16,376 bases of DNA from a bacterium (GCA_024654265.1 JANLIO010000073.1:1-16376), one strand, 5' to 3'; shown: positions 5,421 through 12,220, counted from the stretch's first letter. Numbers and translations: made by a program. Notes: generated from the sequence alone by a model not told the origin.

Positions 5421-6473
5421 ATGGATCAAATCATTCTTATCTTGCTCGTGACGTTTGTTGCTGTGTTGTCGGCAGTTTTGTCGTATTCACTTTCGATTGC
5501 ATCGGCGAGATGGGCGCATCGGTTACATGCATTGGATGAACCGCGGGAAAATTCTCGGAAAATTCATTCAAAAATAACGCCCCTTTTTGGCGGGGTCGGC
5601 ATTGGTCTCACACTTTTGGTGTCGTCTATTATTTTATATGTAAACGGATTTTTCCCAGGGATCACGCCCATCCAACTTTTTGGATTTATCTCTGGTGTTC
5701 TCATTCTTCTCGTGGGTGGAATGACGGATGATGTGAAACCGCGACCGGCGTGGGTACAGATTCTTTTTCCAATGAGCGCTTCGGTTGTCATCTATCTAAC
5801 AGGAACAGGCATTCTCCAGATTACAAATCCAAACGGGATTGGCGGAATCCCATTTCCGGAGTGGTTCAGTTTTTTGGCTACCGTTTTGTGGCTTCTTTTT
5901 GCGACATACGCAACAAAATTACTTGATGGCTTAGATGGACTCGTAACGGGGATGGCGGTGATCGGATCGGGGATGATTGGCGCTCTCACGGTTTCAACCG
6001 CGTATTTTCAACCCGGCGTTGCAATGTTATCTGCTGTTATTGGCGGAGGATTTTTCGGATTTCTTCCGCGAAACCTTCATCCTGCAAAACAATTTTTGGG
6101 AGAATCTGGAAGTACCTTGGCCGGTTTTACGCTTGGATTCCTCGCGATTGTTTCAAGTGCGAAGATCGCCATCGCGCTTGCTGTTCTCGCAATTCCGATC
6201 GCGGATGCCGGGTGCGTTGTGTATGGGAGAATTCGACGTGGTGTTAAAATTTGGAGCGGGGATGACACGCATCTTCATTTTCGCTTATTAAAATCAGGAA
6301 TCCCACATCGAACGGTTGTGTTCCTTCTGTGGGGCTTTTCTTTTTTTGCGGGTGTCATTGCGCTGGGTCTTCAAACGCGAGGAAAAGTTTTTCTTGTCGC
6401 CACTCTTGTTGTGTTTACGATTCTGTTGTCATGGTTTACGACAAAATATGGAAAGCGGGTTTCGAGTGAATAA
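5421..6473 (+). CDS. Polyprenyl-phosphate sugar-1-phosphate transferase (MraY/WecA/TagO superfamily)
   Basis: A 350-residue polytopic membrane enzyme that would transfer a HexNAc-1-phosphate from a UDP-sugar to undecaprenyl phosphate, the first membrane step of a cell-surface glycan. Family landmarks: RKIHSK...GGVG (46-60), the Asp-Asp pair at 103-104 (GGMTDDVKPRP), DGLDG at 169-173, FLGESGS at 225-231, and HLHFRLL at 284-290 (usually HLHHRL). About ten transmembrane helices. Two active-site departures: the Asn normally preceding xxDGLDG is replaced (ATKLLDGLDG), and the Asp of the FxGDxGS motif is Glu228. Both may mark a lineage-specific subfamily. WecA/TagO-like is more likely than MraY because of the HLHFRL motif and no adjacent mur genes. 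The sugar substrate cannot be read from sequence. The DUF192 gene follows closely. Confidence 0.9.
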   Translation: MDQIILILLVTFVAVLSAVLSYSLSIASARWAHRLHALDEPRENSRKIHSKITPLFGGVGIGLTLLVSSIILYVNGFFPGITPIQLFGFISGVLILLVGGMTDDVKPRPAWVQILFPMSASVVIYLTGTGILQITNPNGIGGIPFPEWFSFLATVLWLLFATYATKLLDGLDGLVTGMAVIGSGMIGALTVSTAYFQPGVAMLSAVIGGGFFGFLPRNLHPAKQFLGESGSTLAGFTLGFLAIVSSAKIAIALAVLAIPIADAGCVVYGRIRRGVKIWSGDDTHLHFRLLKSGIPHRTVVFLLWGFSFFAGVIALGLQTRGKVFLVATLVVFTILLSWFTTKYGKRVSSE

Positions 6474-6540
6474 GCGTCTTTCGATTTTAGATTTTTCTAG
6501 ATGAAGAGTCGGGATGAGTGGTCAATGCGTTGAAGCAAAT

Positions 6541-7056
6541 ATGAAAAAAATATCTTCTGACATGAATGCACGGATTGGCGCTGTTGTTGTGCTCGTCCTT
6601 GGTGTTGCAATAAGTGGAATGATTGCAATATGGGGAGTTCCAACATTTTGGAAAAAGAGTGACACAAAAACTCCGGCAACAGCAGAGGAGCTACGCGATT
6701 TAGATCAAGTTACAATAGACCTTTCTCAACTTGATCTTGAGATTGTTGATACAGATCCATTACGCAAGCAAGGCTTGAGCGGAAGGGCGTCGCTTGGTGA
6801 AAATGCGGGAATGCTTTTTGTCTTTCCTTCATCAGAGCGACATGGATTTTGGATGAAGGATATGAATTTCCCACTTGATATCATTTGGATTTCAGACGGT
6901 GTGGTTGTTGATGTTGTTACACTTTCACCACCATATCCCGGACTTCCTATCCCACCATCGCACAGACCAAAAGCAAATGCGGACATCGTCTTAGAGCTCA
7001 ACGCGGGAAAAGCGGAAGAGCTTGGGATCAAGGAAGGTGTTCGTCTCACATTTTAA
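6541..7056 (+). CDS. DUF192 family protein, membrane-anchored
   Basis: A 171-residue protein from ATG 6541, or 180 residues if the in-frame ATG at 6514 is used; neither has a strong SD. I prefer 6541 because the product then starts with a short basic segment before the hydrophobic helix (IGAVVVLVLGVAISGMIAI), an anchor or signal sequence. The rest is the DUF192 domain: GLSGRASLGENAGMLFVF, then FWMKDMNFPLDIIWI and the Pro-rich PPYPGLPIPPS stretch. The domain is usually extracytoplasmic and its biochemical role is not established. It follows the sugar-phosphate transferase at short distance and is probably co-transcribed. A 10-codon frame at 6501-6533 lies just upstream, 7 bases after TAGATT, and may be incidental. 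Good family match; function unknown. Confidence 0.88.
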   Translation: MKKISSDMNARIGAVVVLVLGVAISGMIAIWGVPTFWKKSDTKTPATAEELRDLDQVTIDLSQLDLEIVDTDPLRKQGLSGRASLGENAGMLFVFPSSERHGFWMKDMNFPLDIIWISDGVVVDVVTLSPPYPGLPIPPSHRPKANADIVLELNAGKAEELGIKEGVRLTF

Positions 7057-7087
7057 AAAAACGCCCAAGTCACAGATGTGACGGGCG
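7055..7087 (-). terminator. Intrinsic terminator of the 7105-7683 gene
   Basis: On the minus strand, CGCCC...GGGCG outer arms (7083-7087 with 7062-7066) and GTCAC-ATCT-GTGAC inner arms (7078-7082 with 7069-7073), followed by seven Ts (7061-7055). It sits immediately after the stop of the convergent DUF192 gene. On the plus strand no T-run follows. Confidence 0.85.
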
Positions 7088-7104
7088 CTTTCGGAGTGTG
7101 TTCT

Positions 7105-7683
7105 TTAGAGGATTTCCCCCCGTAGACTTGCGATGACTTTGTCGACTTGGTCTTTGAGTGTGGCGAGCAGTCGCGAACCGATCTTGATCTTATACTGATC
7201 ACCAAACTCGTACGTCAATGACTTTGGATCGATGAGGATAAAAGCGGTGTCAGCCGTTGAACCAAACTCCGGCTGAATAACAACCTTTGTTATTTTTGTT
7301 GAAAGAAGTGCGAGTCGGAACCAGCCTTTCCAGTCGAGCATGCTCATGTAACGCGTTTTGAGAAACGCATAGGGCGAATCATCCGGAAGGACGAATACAT
7401 CTTCTTCTGACAACGGAATATCGTCATCCGAATCAGCGTCGTCTTGGGAGCACACGAAATCAGGGACAGTGCTCATCTGTTGGGTAAAGATCTCTCCCAG
7501 TTCGCTTGGGCTGAGCCCGAGCGCGACAAAGACGCGAATGGCATCTGCTGAGATTGTTTCTTGGACCCAGTCGTTTATTCCAGTAACGGCAATCGTGCTA
7601 TTCGATGGGCTGAAAAAGCCAGGAGGAATGATATACCTCCAACCAACAGCCTGTGAAAAACGCCTCGCAATGTGTTTATCCAT
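7105..7683 (-). CDS. Hypothetical protein, orphan gene
   Basis: A 192-residue soluble protein of no family I recognise. It has a basic N-terminus, a very acidic middle (residues about 80-100, many Asp/Glu), and a C-terminal half with alternating hydrophobic residues that could form a small alpha/beta domain. No membrane helix and no catalytic motif are evident. The start at 7683 is firm: GAGAGGA lies just upstream. The gene is a complete single-gene unit, with a TTGACA-17-TAGTTT promoter and a strong terminator, in the same style as the next minus-strand gene upstream. Nothing in the context assigns a role. Confidence 0.85.
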   Translation of the reverse strand: MDKHIARRFSQAVGWRYIIPPGFFSPSNSTIAVTGINDWVQETISADAIRVFVALGLSPSELGEIFTQQMSTVPDFVCSQDDADSDDDIPLSEEDVFVLPDDSPYAFLKTRYMSMLDWKGWFRLALLSTKITKVVIQPEFGSTADTAFILIDPKSLTYEFGDQYKIKIGSRLLATLKDQVDKVIASLRGEIL

Positions 7684-7733
7684 TGTTTCCTCTCTTGCAA
7701 ATTGGATTGAAAATAGGTGAAAGAACTTTTGTG

Positions 7734-7762
7734 AAACTACCTTAAAAAATCAATATTGTCAA
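7734..7762 (-). promoter_or_regulatory. Promoter of the 7105-7683 gene
   Basis: On the minus strand, a perfect -35 TTGACA (7762-7757), 17 bp, and -10 TAGTTT (7739-7734). It lies between the terminator of the upstream gene and the SD at about 7686-7692. Confidence 0.65.
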
Positions 7763-7774
7763 TCCTTCGTGAAT

Positions 7775-7804
7775 AAAAAACTCCGGCTTTGAAGGGAGCC
7801 GGAG
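7775..7804 (-). terminator. Intrinsic terminator of the 7813-8673 gene
   Basis: On the minus strand, CTCCGGC (7804-7798) pairs perfectly with GCCGGAG (7787-7781) and is followed by six Ts (7780-7775). Confidence 0.85.
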
Positions 7805-7812
7805 CTTGCTAG

Positions 7813-8673
7813 TTAGGCGGTGAAGGTGCGAAAGGCCTCTACGGCGTACGGTGCAACAACGGTTGCTTCCGATACACGGATGTCATTTCGGTGAAGTTCT
7901 CTGAGCAGGGGAAGCGTCACACCGTCGATGACAGCGACTTTGAACGACGCTTCCGAGACCCACACGAATTTTCCGCCAACAACGTTCGAGCATTCTCGGC
8001 TTCGACCGTGTGGCGCAATTCCTTGAATCATGCACGTGAAGATTGCGGTGGGAGTTGTACGCGATTGATACATCGCCCAAGCGCCAAGAGTGACGTCGGG
8101 ATCCAAACAGGTTTGGCCCCTAACAGTTGCCTGGAAGCCAGCCTCGAACGACTCTGAGGCAAGGAGACGACGCGAAGGGAAAATGACATTCCCCGCGTTT
8201 TCATTTCCAAACTCCTCACGCTCAACGCCAATCAAGATACCTCCAAAACGAGCAAGGACTGAGACGCGGATGTTTATCCTGAAGATGTCATACATCCATC
8301 TCAACCGCGTGTCTTCGTCTATACCGGATGTTTCGAGAAGCTGGAGCGCTTCCAAGTATGCATCCCAAGTTCTGTTATGGTCGAGAGACCAAATAGAGGA
8401 TGTGTGAATACATCGCTTTTCGATTCGTCCGGCTATGTCTTTTGTGTAAATGATACAGCCGGAACAAGTGGGTGATTCTCCATCATGGTCGTTTCCATGC
8501 ACAGTGCATGGTGGTTCTGACAGGCAGAGAATCGATTCATTGCGGAGTCGTTTTTCCTCTGCTGGAAGTTCGGCTTTCAACCAGCGCGCTTGAGTAATCG
8601 AATCCTCTCGAAGGCGTTGAAGCCGAGATCGAAGTTCGGCAGGCATTTCTTGATCTCTTGATTGTACTGGCAC
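7813..8673 (-). CDS. Hypothetical protein with a Cys/His cluster
   Basis: A 286-residue protein from GTG 8673. This start is preferred over the in-frame ATG at 8706 because AAAGGAG lies six bases before the GTG and because the likely -10 (8707-8712) puts the ATG upstream of the transcript start. The N-terminal part is charged and helical (about residues 1-50). It is followed by a Cys/His-rich stretch (SEPPCTVHGNDHDGE, then SPTCSGC) that could bind metal. The C-terminal half (about 140-286) is a mixed alpha/beta region with the sequence FEAGFQATVRGQTC. I do not recognise the fold; a faint Nudix-like impression is not supported by a Nudix box. It has its own promoter and terminator, and is divergent from rplU. 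Confidence 0.82.
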   Translation of the reverse strand: MPVQSRDQEMPAELRSRLQRLREDSITQARWLKAELPAEEKRLRNESILCLSEPPCTVHGNDHDGESPTCSGCIIYTKDIAGRIEKRCIHTSSIWSLDHNRTWDAYLEALQLLETSGIDEDTRLRWMYDIFRINIRVSVLARFGGILIGVEREEFGNENAGNVIFPSRRLLASESFEAGFQATVRGQTCLDPDVTLGAWAMYQSRTTPTAIFTCMIQGIAPHGRSRECSNVVGGKFVWVSEASFKVAVIDGVTLPLLRELHRNDIRVSEATVVAPYAVEAFRTFTA

Positions 8674-8706
8674 GGTTTCTCCTTTGTTCTGAAGGTGCGG
8701 GGTCAT

Positions 8707-8735
8707 AGGCTAAGCAAAAAAAAGGCCTCCGTCAA
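8707..8735 (-). promoter_or_regulatory. Promoter of the 7813-8673 gene
   Basis: On the minus strand, -35 TTGACG (8735-8730), 17 bp, and -10 TAGCCT (8712-8707). It is back-to-back with the rplU promoter; the two -35 boxes are 7 bases apart. Confidence 0.5.
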
Positions 8736-8742
8736 GCAAAGG

Positions 8743-8771
8743 TTGACGAAAATCACCCATTCCGCTATATT
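8743..8771 (+). promoter_or_regulatory. Promoter of rplU
   Basis: -35 TTGACG (8743-8748), 17 bp, and -10 TATATT (8766-8771). The predicted start is about 8778-8779. It is one of the best plus-strand promoters here. Confidence 0.75.
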
Positions 8772-8786
8772 TCTCGCCATGAATGC

Positions 8787-8802
8787 GAGTGATTCGTCAC
8801 TC
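8787..8802 (+). promoter_or_regulatory. UUCG hairpin in the rplU leader
   Basis: GAGTGA-TTCG-TCACTC is a perfect 6-bp stem with a UUCG loop in the short 5' leader. It lies 17 bases before the rplU ATG. It could be a regulatory or mRNA-stabilising element; no SD follows it. Confidence 0.55.
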
Positions 8803-8818
8803 TTCACCAACTATATAT

Positions 8819-9127
8819 ATGTTTGCAGTTGTAAAAACGGGTGGAAAGCAATATATCGTCAAAGAAGGCGATGTTTTGAACGTGGAAAAGCTTGAGGTTG
8901 AGCAGGGAAAAACGATTACGCTTGATACCCTTCTTATCGCCGAAGAGGATGCGTCAAAGATGGATGTTGGTACGCCATCACTTGGAGAAAAGGTTTCTGC
9001 TGAGATCATTGAGCAAGGACGTGCAAAAAAGGTTGAAGTTATCAAATACAAGCCAAAAGTACGTTACCGACGCCGAGTTGGTCACCGTCAGCCTTTCACG
9101 AAGATCAAAATTACAAAAATCGCCTAA
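8819..9127 (+). CDS. rplU: 50S ribosomal protein L21
   Basis: A 102-residue protein, normal length for bL21, starting MFAVVKTGGKQY and ending with the basic KVRYRRRVGHRQPFTKIKI tail that contacts 23S rRNA. ATG 8819 is chosen because it matches the family N-terminus exactly; an in-frame ATG at 8783 would add 12 unrelated residues. No SD precedes 8819. The gene has its own promoter (8743-8771) and terminator. In most bacteria rplU is followed by rpmA (L27); here it stands alone between two minus-strand units, so rpmA must be elsewhere or absent. An out-of-frame reading frame (ATG 8779 to 8895) overlaps the start and could affect translation. Confidence 0.97.
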   Translation: MFAVVKTGGKQYIVKEGDVLNVEKLEVEQGKTITLDTLLIAEEDASKMDVGTPSLGEKVSAEIIEQGRAKKVEVIKYKPKVRYRRRVGHRQPFTKIKITKIA

Positions 9128-9141
9128 CCGGTGATTTTTTT
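9118..9141 (+). terminator. Intrinsic terminator of rplU
   Basis: AATCGCC/GGTGATT is a 7-bp stem with one G-U pair. Its 5-nt loop contains the rplU stop codon, and a T-run follows (9135-9141). Confidence 0.75.
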
Positions 9142-9206
9142 ATTTCCAACAAAGAAGATTCTCTCTCTCGTGAGGGGAGATACAAAGAAGTGCCAGACGA
9201 AGCTTT

Positions 9207-9237
9207 AAAAAAAGCGGGATGCTTGGAGGCATCCCGC
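9207..9237 (-). terminator. Intrinsic terminator of the HD-domain gene
   Basis: On the minus strand, GCGGGATGC (9237-9229) pairs perfectly with GCATCCCGC (9222-9214) around a 6-nt loop and is followed by seven As-complement Ts (9213-9207). Confidence 0.9.
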
Positions 9238-9259
9238 GAAGAAACGTCACAGACAACGA

Positions 9260-10252
9260 CTACTCATGCTGATGAGGATGGATCGGTGCCTTGAGAAGCG
9301 CGCCGTCATTCCACTCTTCGAGTTTCCGCATGAGCACGGAGCGCTGATCCGGCGTCGCCTCGAGTTGTTTGAGAAGGTAAGTAGCAACCATCTGCGGACC
9401 ACCTTCCGCTAACGCCAGTTCCAACATCTCCGGTTGGACGATGTGGAGTGCCCACATCAAGTATTGCAACATGTACGACTCGAACGAACGGCAGGTTCGA
9501 CGATTGATCGCTTCACCCCGCATGAACAGATCGAGATCGCTTGCCGGATCGATGCGACCCAGCTCAGTTCCCCAATCGGAATCACCGGCAATCTCCACTG
9601 GCCAGTTCTGAACGCGTTCACGAGCCTTGCGCTCCGGATCGGACGTGTAGCTCCTTGCATCGCGGAAACCTTCGACCTTGTCGAGATCGCGGAGCATACA
9701 GGCAAACGCCAGTGCCACGCGATCGTTGCCCACCATCTCGAGCGTCGGCGTATCTTTGAAAGAATGGAAGTGGACAGCGGTCAACATCCACTTGCCAATT
9801 TTGGTGTCGCAGAATGAACCGAGAATCGGTCGCAGAATGCGGACACTGTCTTCACCGTGGATCTGGTCCGGGTTCAGGCCAGTACGATCTTCGCTCAGAA
9901 TGTTGTCCCACGTGTCACGAAACTCGTTCGTGAGTGTGACGGTGTTTTTCGATAGTCCGTAGATCGTGGTCTGAACCATCCGACCCAGGTCGTGACCTGC
10001 GAATGCAACCGCGAAAAAGGCTTGTTCGAGTTCGTTGAACCCGAGAACCGGCGCGAACGCCCTAGCTTCGTCAGCGCACTCGCGTGCGTGCTTGGGTTTG
10101 CCTGCCTTCCACGCCATGCTGTCGGGAAGGGGGACGGCCCACTCGTCGTAGGCATCGAGAATGGCTTGCAAGTAAGCAACGAGTTGCTCGATGGTGACCC
10201 CGCACTTGATGAGTGCGGATCGGATTTCTGGGAATTCCAACATGAATGACAT
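9260..10252 (-). CDS. HD-domain protein (putative metal-dependent phosphohydrolase)
   Basis: A 330-residue soluble protein. Residues fit the HD superfamily metal site: His55 (KHAREC), His87-Asp88 (GHDLGR), His132 (HGEDS), His161/His163 (AVHFHS) and Asp191 (RDLDKVEG). HD proteins are divalent-metal phosphohydrolases or phosphodiesterases acting on nucleotides or cyclic nucleotides; the substrate here is unknown. The N-terminal 50 residues and the C-terminal third are helical and unassigned. ATG 10252 follows AAAAGG at a good distance. It has its own promoter overlapping the end of nanE and its own terminator, so it can be transcribed alone or after nanE. Codons are strongly C/G-ending, unlike dnaB or the permease. 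No GGDEF, RelA or tRNA-nucleotidyltransferase domain is attached. Confidence 0.85.
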   Translation of the reverse strand: MSFMLEFPEIRSALIKCGVTIEQLVAYLQAILDAYDEWAVPLPDSMAWKAGKPKHARECADEARAFAPVLGFNELEQAFFAVAFAGHDLGRMVQTTIYGLSKNTVTLTNEFRDTWDNILSEDRTGLNPDQIHGEDSVRILRPILGSFCDTKIGKWMLTAVHFHSFKDTPTLEMVGNDRVALAFACMLRDLDKVEGFRDARSYTSDPERKARERVQNWPVEIAGDSDWGTELGRIDPASDLDLFMRGEAINRRTCRSFESYMLQYLMWALHIVQPEMLELALAEGGPQMVATYLLKQLEATPDQRSVLMRKLEEWNDGALLKAPIHPHQHE

Positions 10253-10282
10253 GAAGTACCTTTTGGTTGGTTGTGAATGATC

Positions 10283-10309
10283 AGCGACACAATATCGCGT
10301 GATGTCGCT
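10283..10309 (-). promoter_or_regulatory. Inverted repeat at the predicted start of the HD-gene transcript
   Basis: AGCGACA/TGTCGCT, perfect 7-bp arms 13 bases apart, lies across or just after the expected transcript start (about 10306). It may be an operator or a 5' mRNA hairpin. Confidence 0.4.
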
Positions 10310-10312
10310 CGT

Positions 10313-10341
10313 TTGATACCTGATTCTACCTCATTTGTCAA
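10313..10341 (-). promoter_or_regulatory. Promoter of the HD-domain gene
   Basis: On the minus strand, a perfect -35 TTGACA (10341-10336), 17 bp, and -10 TATCAA (10318-10313). The -35 overlaps the TGA stop of nanE. Confidence 0.55.
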
Positions 10342-11087
10342 TTGTTCTCGTGTCTTTCGAGCGCTTGGACGTGCCAGCGCGTTATCATCCGAGGTCTTGT
10401 GATTTGACTCCCTGCGCAAACAGCCCACGCGCCATGTATGTGTATTGCATCAAAGCACTGCTGAGGCGTTCGCCAGCGTCCCTCGGCGATGATGGGCGTG
10501 TTGGGATAGCGTGACGTGAGCATTTTTACCAGCTCCACATCAGGTTGATGCTCAAACCACACTTCTTTATTCAATGTATTTTCAGTTTCCGGCGTATAGC
10601 CAGAGAGCGTGGTTCCGATGAGGTCTACGCCGGCAAGAATTGCATCATGCGCATCGACGATTGTTGCGATGTCAGCCATAAACAGAACTGATTTGAGATC
10701 TCTTTTGCACAAACGGTAGAGATCGAGCGCTGAACGACCGCATGGCCGTACACGTTGCGTCATGTCCATACCAATGATATCTGCGCCGGCTTCCGCGATA
10801 CGCATAATTGAGTTTCGATTCGGCGTGATGAGAACACGCCCATCAGGATAAAGCGCCTTTGTGATGCCGATGATGATCGCTGTTGGATTTTGTCGCTTTG
10901 TTTCAGCGATGTTGTTGATCCCGCAGATACGTACCGCACATGCACCTGCTTCAAGTACTTCTGTCGCCATGCGTGCAACGTCGCGAGGTTCGGACATTTT
11001 GCTACCAAGTTCTGGCTCGGCCTGACAGGAGACGATGAGTCCGCCTTTCAGGGGTTGAACGGTTGATTGAATAACTGAATGAGTCAT
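10338..11087 (-). CDS. nanE: N-acetylmannosamine-6-phosphate 2-epimerase family protein
   Basis: A 249-residue TIM-barrel protein, slightly longer than usual NanE. The family interconverts ManNAc-6-P and GlcNAc-6-P. Landmarks: KGGLIVSCQAEP (14-25), ARMATEVLEAGACAVRICG (38-56), IIGITK with the candidate catalytic Lys77, ITPN (87-90), AGADIIGMD (100-108), RP-G (114-117), ADI (138-140), GTTLSGYT (158-165), IIAEG with the candidate catalytic Glu202, and the C-terminal GSQITRP. The start at 11087 has AGAGAGG upstream. The stop overlaps the -35 of the following HD gene. No other sialic-acid genes (nanA, nanK, nagB) are in the window, so it may serve amino-sugar interconversion for surface glycans rather than sialate catabolism. 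A TTGACA at 11184-11189 lies upstream but lacks a clear -10. Confidence 0.9.
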   Translation of the reverse strand: MTHSVIQSTVQPLKGGLIVSCQAEPELGSKMSEPRDVARMATEVLEAGACAVRICGINNIAETKRQNPTAIIIGITKALYPDGRVLITPNRNSIMRIAEAGADIIGMDMTQRVRPCGRSALDLYRLCKRDLKSVLFMADIATIVDAHDAILAGVDLIGTTLSGYTPETENTLNKEVWFEHQPDVELVKMLTSRYPNTPIIAEGRWRTPQQCFDAIHIHGAWAVCAGSQITRPRMITRWHVQALERHENN

Positions 11088-11225
11088 GTACCCCTCTCTT
11101 TTGTGAATGTGAGCGTGTGAATGAGCGTCTCAATATCCAAAAGGCTATCAAGTCCAGTAAAACGTGGATTAAATATTCAAATATGTCAAGAAGAGAGGCA
11201 TAAAACGAATACTGTCTTTTTAGGT

Positions 11226-11828
11226 TTAGGATCTTCGATTGTTGATTGCGTCCGCAATGGTATTTCCGTCCGCGTACTCAAGCTGAGCACCGGTTGGAAG
11301 TCCGCGAGCAAGTCGAGAGACGGTTACGGGAAGATTTTCAAATCGTTTCAAAAGATAGGATGCGGTTGTGTCTCCGCTCACATCTGGGTCAAATGCGAGG
11401 ATAATTTCCTTGATCGGGCTTTCAGGATTTGAAACACGTGTGACAAGTTGCGAGATACGAAGCATATCCGGTGTTCTTCCTTCAATCGGATCAATCAAAC
11501 CGCCAAGAACGTGATAGCGACCGCGAAATGCATCGGATTCCTCGATGACGCGTAAATCTTGGCTTGTGGCAACGACGCAAAGTCGAGTTTGATCCCGTTG
11601 CGAATCTCGGCAAATTTCACAGGTTGTTCCTTCCGCCCATGTTCCGCAGATTCCGCAAAGCGTAATATCATTCGCAAGACGTGCTAAAACTTCGCCAAAA
11701 CGGCGGATATGATCGCGTGGTTGTGTGGCGAGCCAGTAGGCATAGCGCAAAGCCGCCCGTGGACCGATTCCCGGGAGCGAATCAAACTCCGTGGCAACGT
11801 CACGAAGCGCAGAGGGAATCTTCTTCAT
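11226..11828 (-). CDS. recR: Recombination mediator protein RecR
   Basis: A 200-residue protein of normal RecR length. It acts with RecO (and RecF) to load RecA on gapped DNA. Features: the N-terminal helix-hairpin-helix with LPGIGPRAALRYA (18-30); a zinc finger with Cys58, Cys61, Cys70 and Cys73; a Toprim domain (about 82-175) with VVATSQDLRVIEE, HVLGGLIDPIEG and AFDPDVSGD; and the C-terminal RLARGLPTGAQLEYAD motif. All landmark residues appear intact. The ATG directly follows the ybaB stop (TAG-ATG), so the two are certainly in one operon and probably translationally coupled. dnaX, the usual upstream neighbour of ybaB-recR, is not here; dnaB is upstream instead. Confidence 0.97.
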   Translation of the reverse strand: MKKIPSALRDVATEFDSLPGIGPRAALRYAYWLATQPRDHIRRFGEVLARLANDITLCGICGTWAEGTTCEICRDSQRDQTRLCVVATSQDLRVIEESDAFRGRYHVLGGLIDPIEGRTPDMLRISQLVTRVSNPESPIKEIILAFDPDVSGDTTASYLLKRFENLPVTVSRLARGLPTGAQLEYADGNTIADAINNRRS

Positions 11829-12140
11829 CTACTTCTTCATCATCTCTTGCATCTCCTTTGCGAGATCCATCCCACCGAGATCCTGCATTTTTGATGCCAA
11901 GACACGCTGTAACTTCTTTGAAGCATCATTTACAGCTTCAAGAACATTTTTTTCCAACTGCGCCTTATCTGACAGTGCATTTTCATCAATAGAAACAGAA
12001 ATAACCTCGTGATTTCCATCCATTGAGATTCGAACCTTCCCCATTCCCGCAGACCCTTCGACGCGCTCCTCCCCAAGTTTGGACTGAAGCTCTTTCGCCT
12101 TTGAACGTAAATCTTTGACCTGTTTGAGTTTGTTAAACAT
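11829..12140 (-). CDS. ybaB: YbaB/EbfC family nucleoid-associated protein
   Basis: A 103-residue protein of standard length. It has the expected fold order: an N-terminal amphipathic helix with Lys/Leu repeats (FNKLKQVKDLRSKAKELQSKL), a short central sheet (GKVRISMDGNHEVISVSID), and C-terminal helices ending in a Met/Lys-rich tail. The family binds DNA as a dimer and is commonly encoded just before recR, as here. ATG 12140 has no SD and lies nine bases after a TAATAT -10, so the mRNA is leaderless or nearly so. Confidence 0.95.
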   Translation of the reverse strand: MFNKLKQVKDLRSKAKELQSKLGEERVEGSAGMGKVRISMDGNHEVISVSIDENALSDKAQLEKNVLEAVNDASKKLQRVLASKMQDLGGMDLAKEMQEMMKK

Positions 12141-12149
12141 ATACGAATG

Positions 12150-12178
12150 ATATTAGAGGGAAGGAGCCGGGGAGGCAA
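12150..12178 (-). promoter_or_regulatory. Promoter of ybaB-recR
   Basis: On the minus strand, -35 TTGCCT (12178-12173), a 17-bp C-rich spacer, and -10 TAATAT (12155-12150). The transcript would begin within about two bases of the ATG. Confidence 0.55.
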
Positions 12179-12199
12179 GGGAGTGGGGGGTGGGGAGAA

Positions 12200-12220
12200 A
12201 GTAGCTAGTAGCTAGTAGTT
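12200..12220. repeat. Heptanucleotide tandem repeat, three copies plus a partial
   Basis: AGTAGCT, AGTAGCT, AGTAGTT, then AGTAAG, in the spacer between dnaB and ybaB. It is a second heptamer array with a different unit from the one at 5209. Confidence 0.7.

Noticed and set aside
11184..11189. TTGACA upstream of nanE as a promoter
   Set aside because: No acceptable -10 lies 16-18 bases downstream, so it is not listed as a feature.
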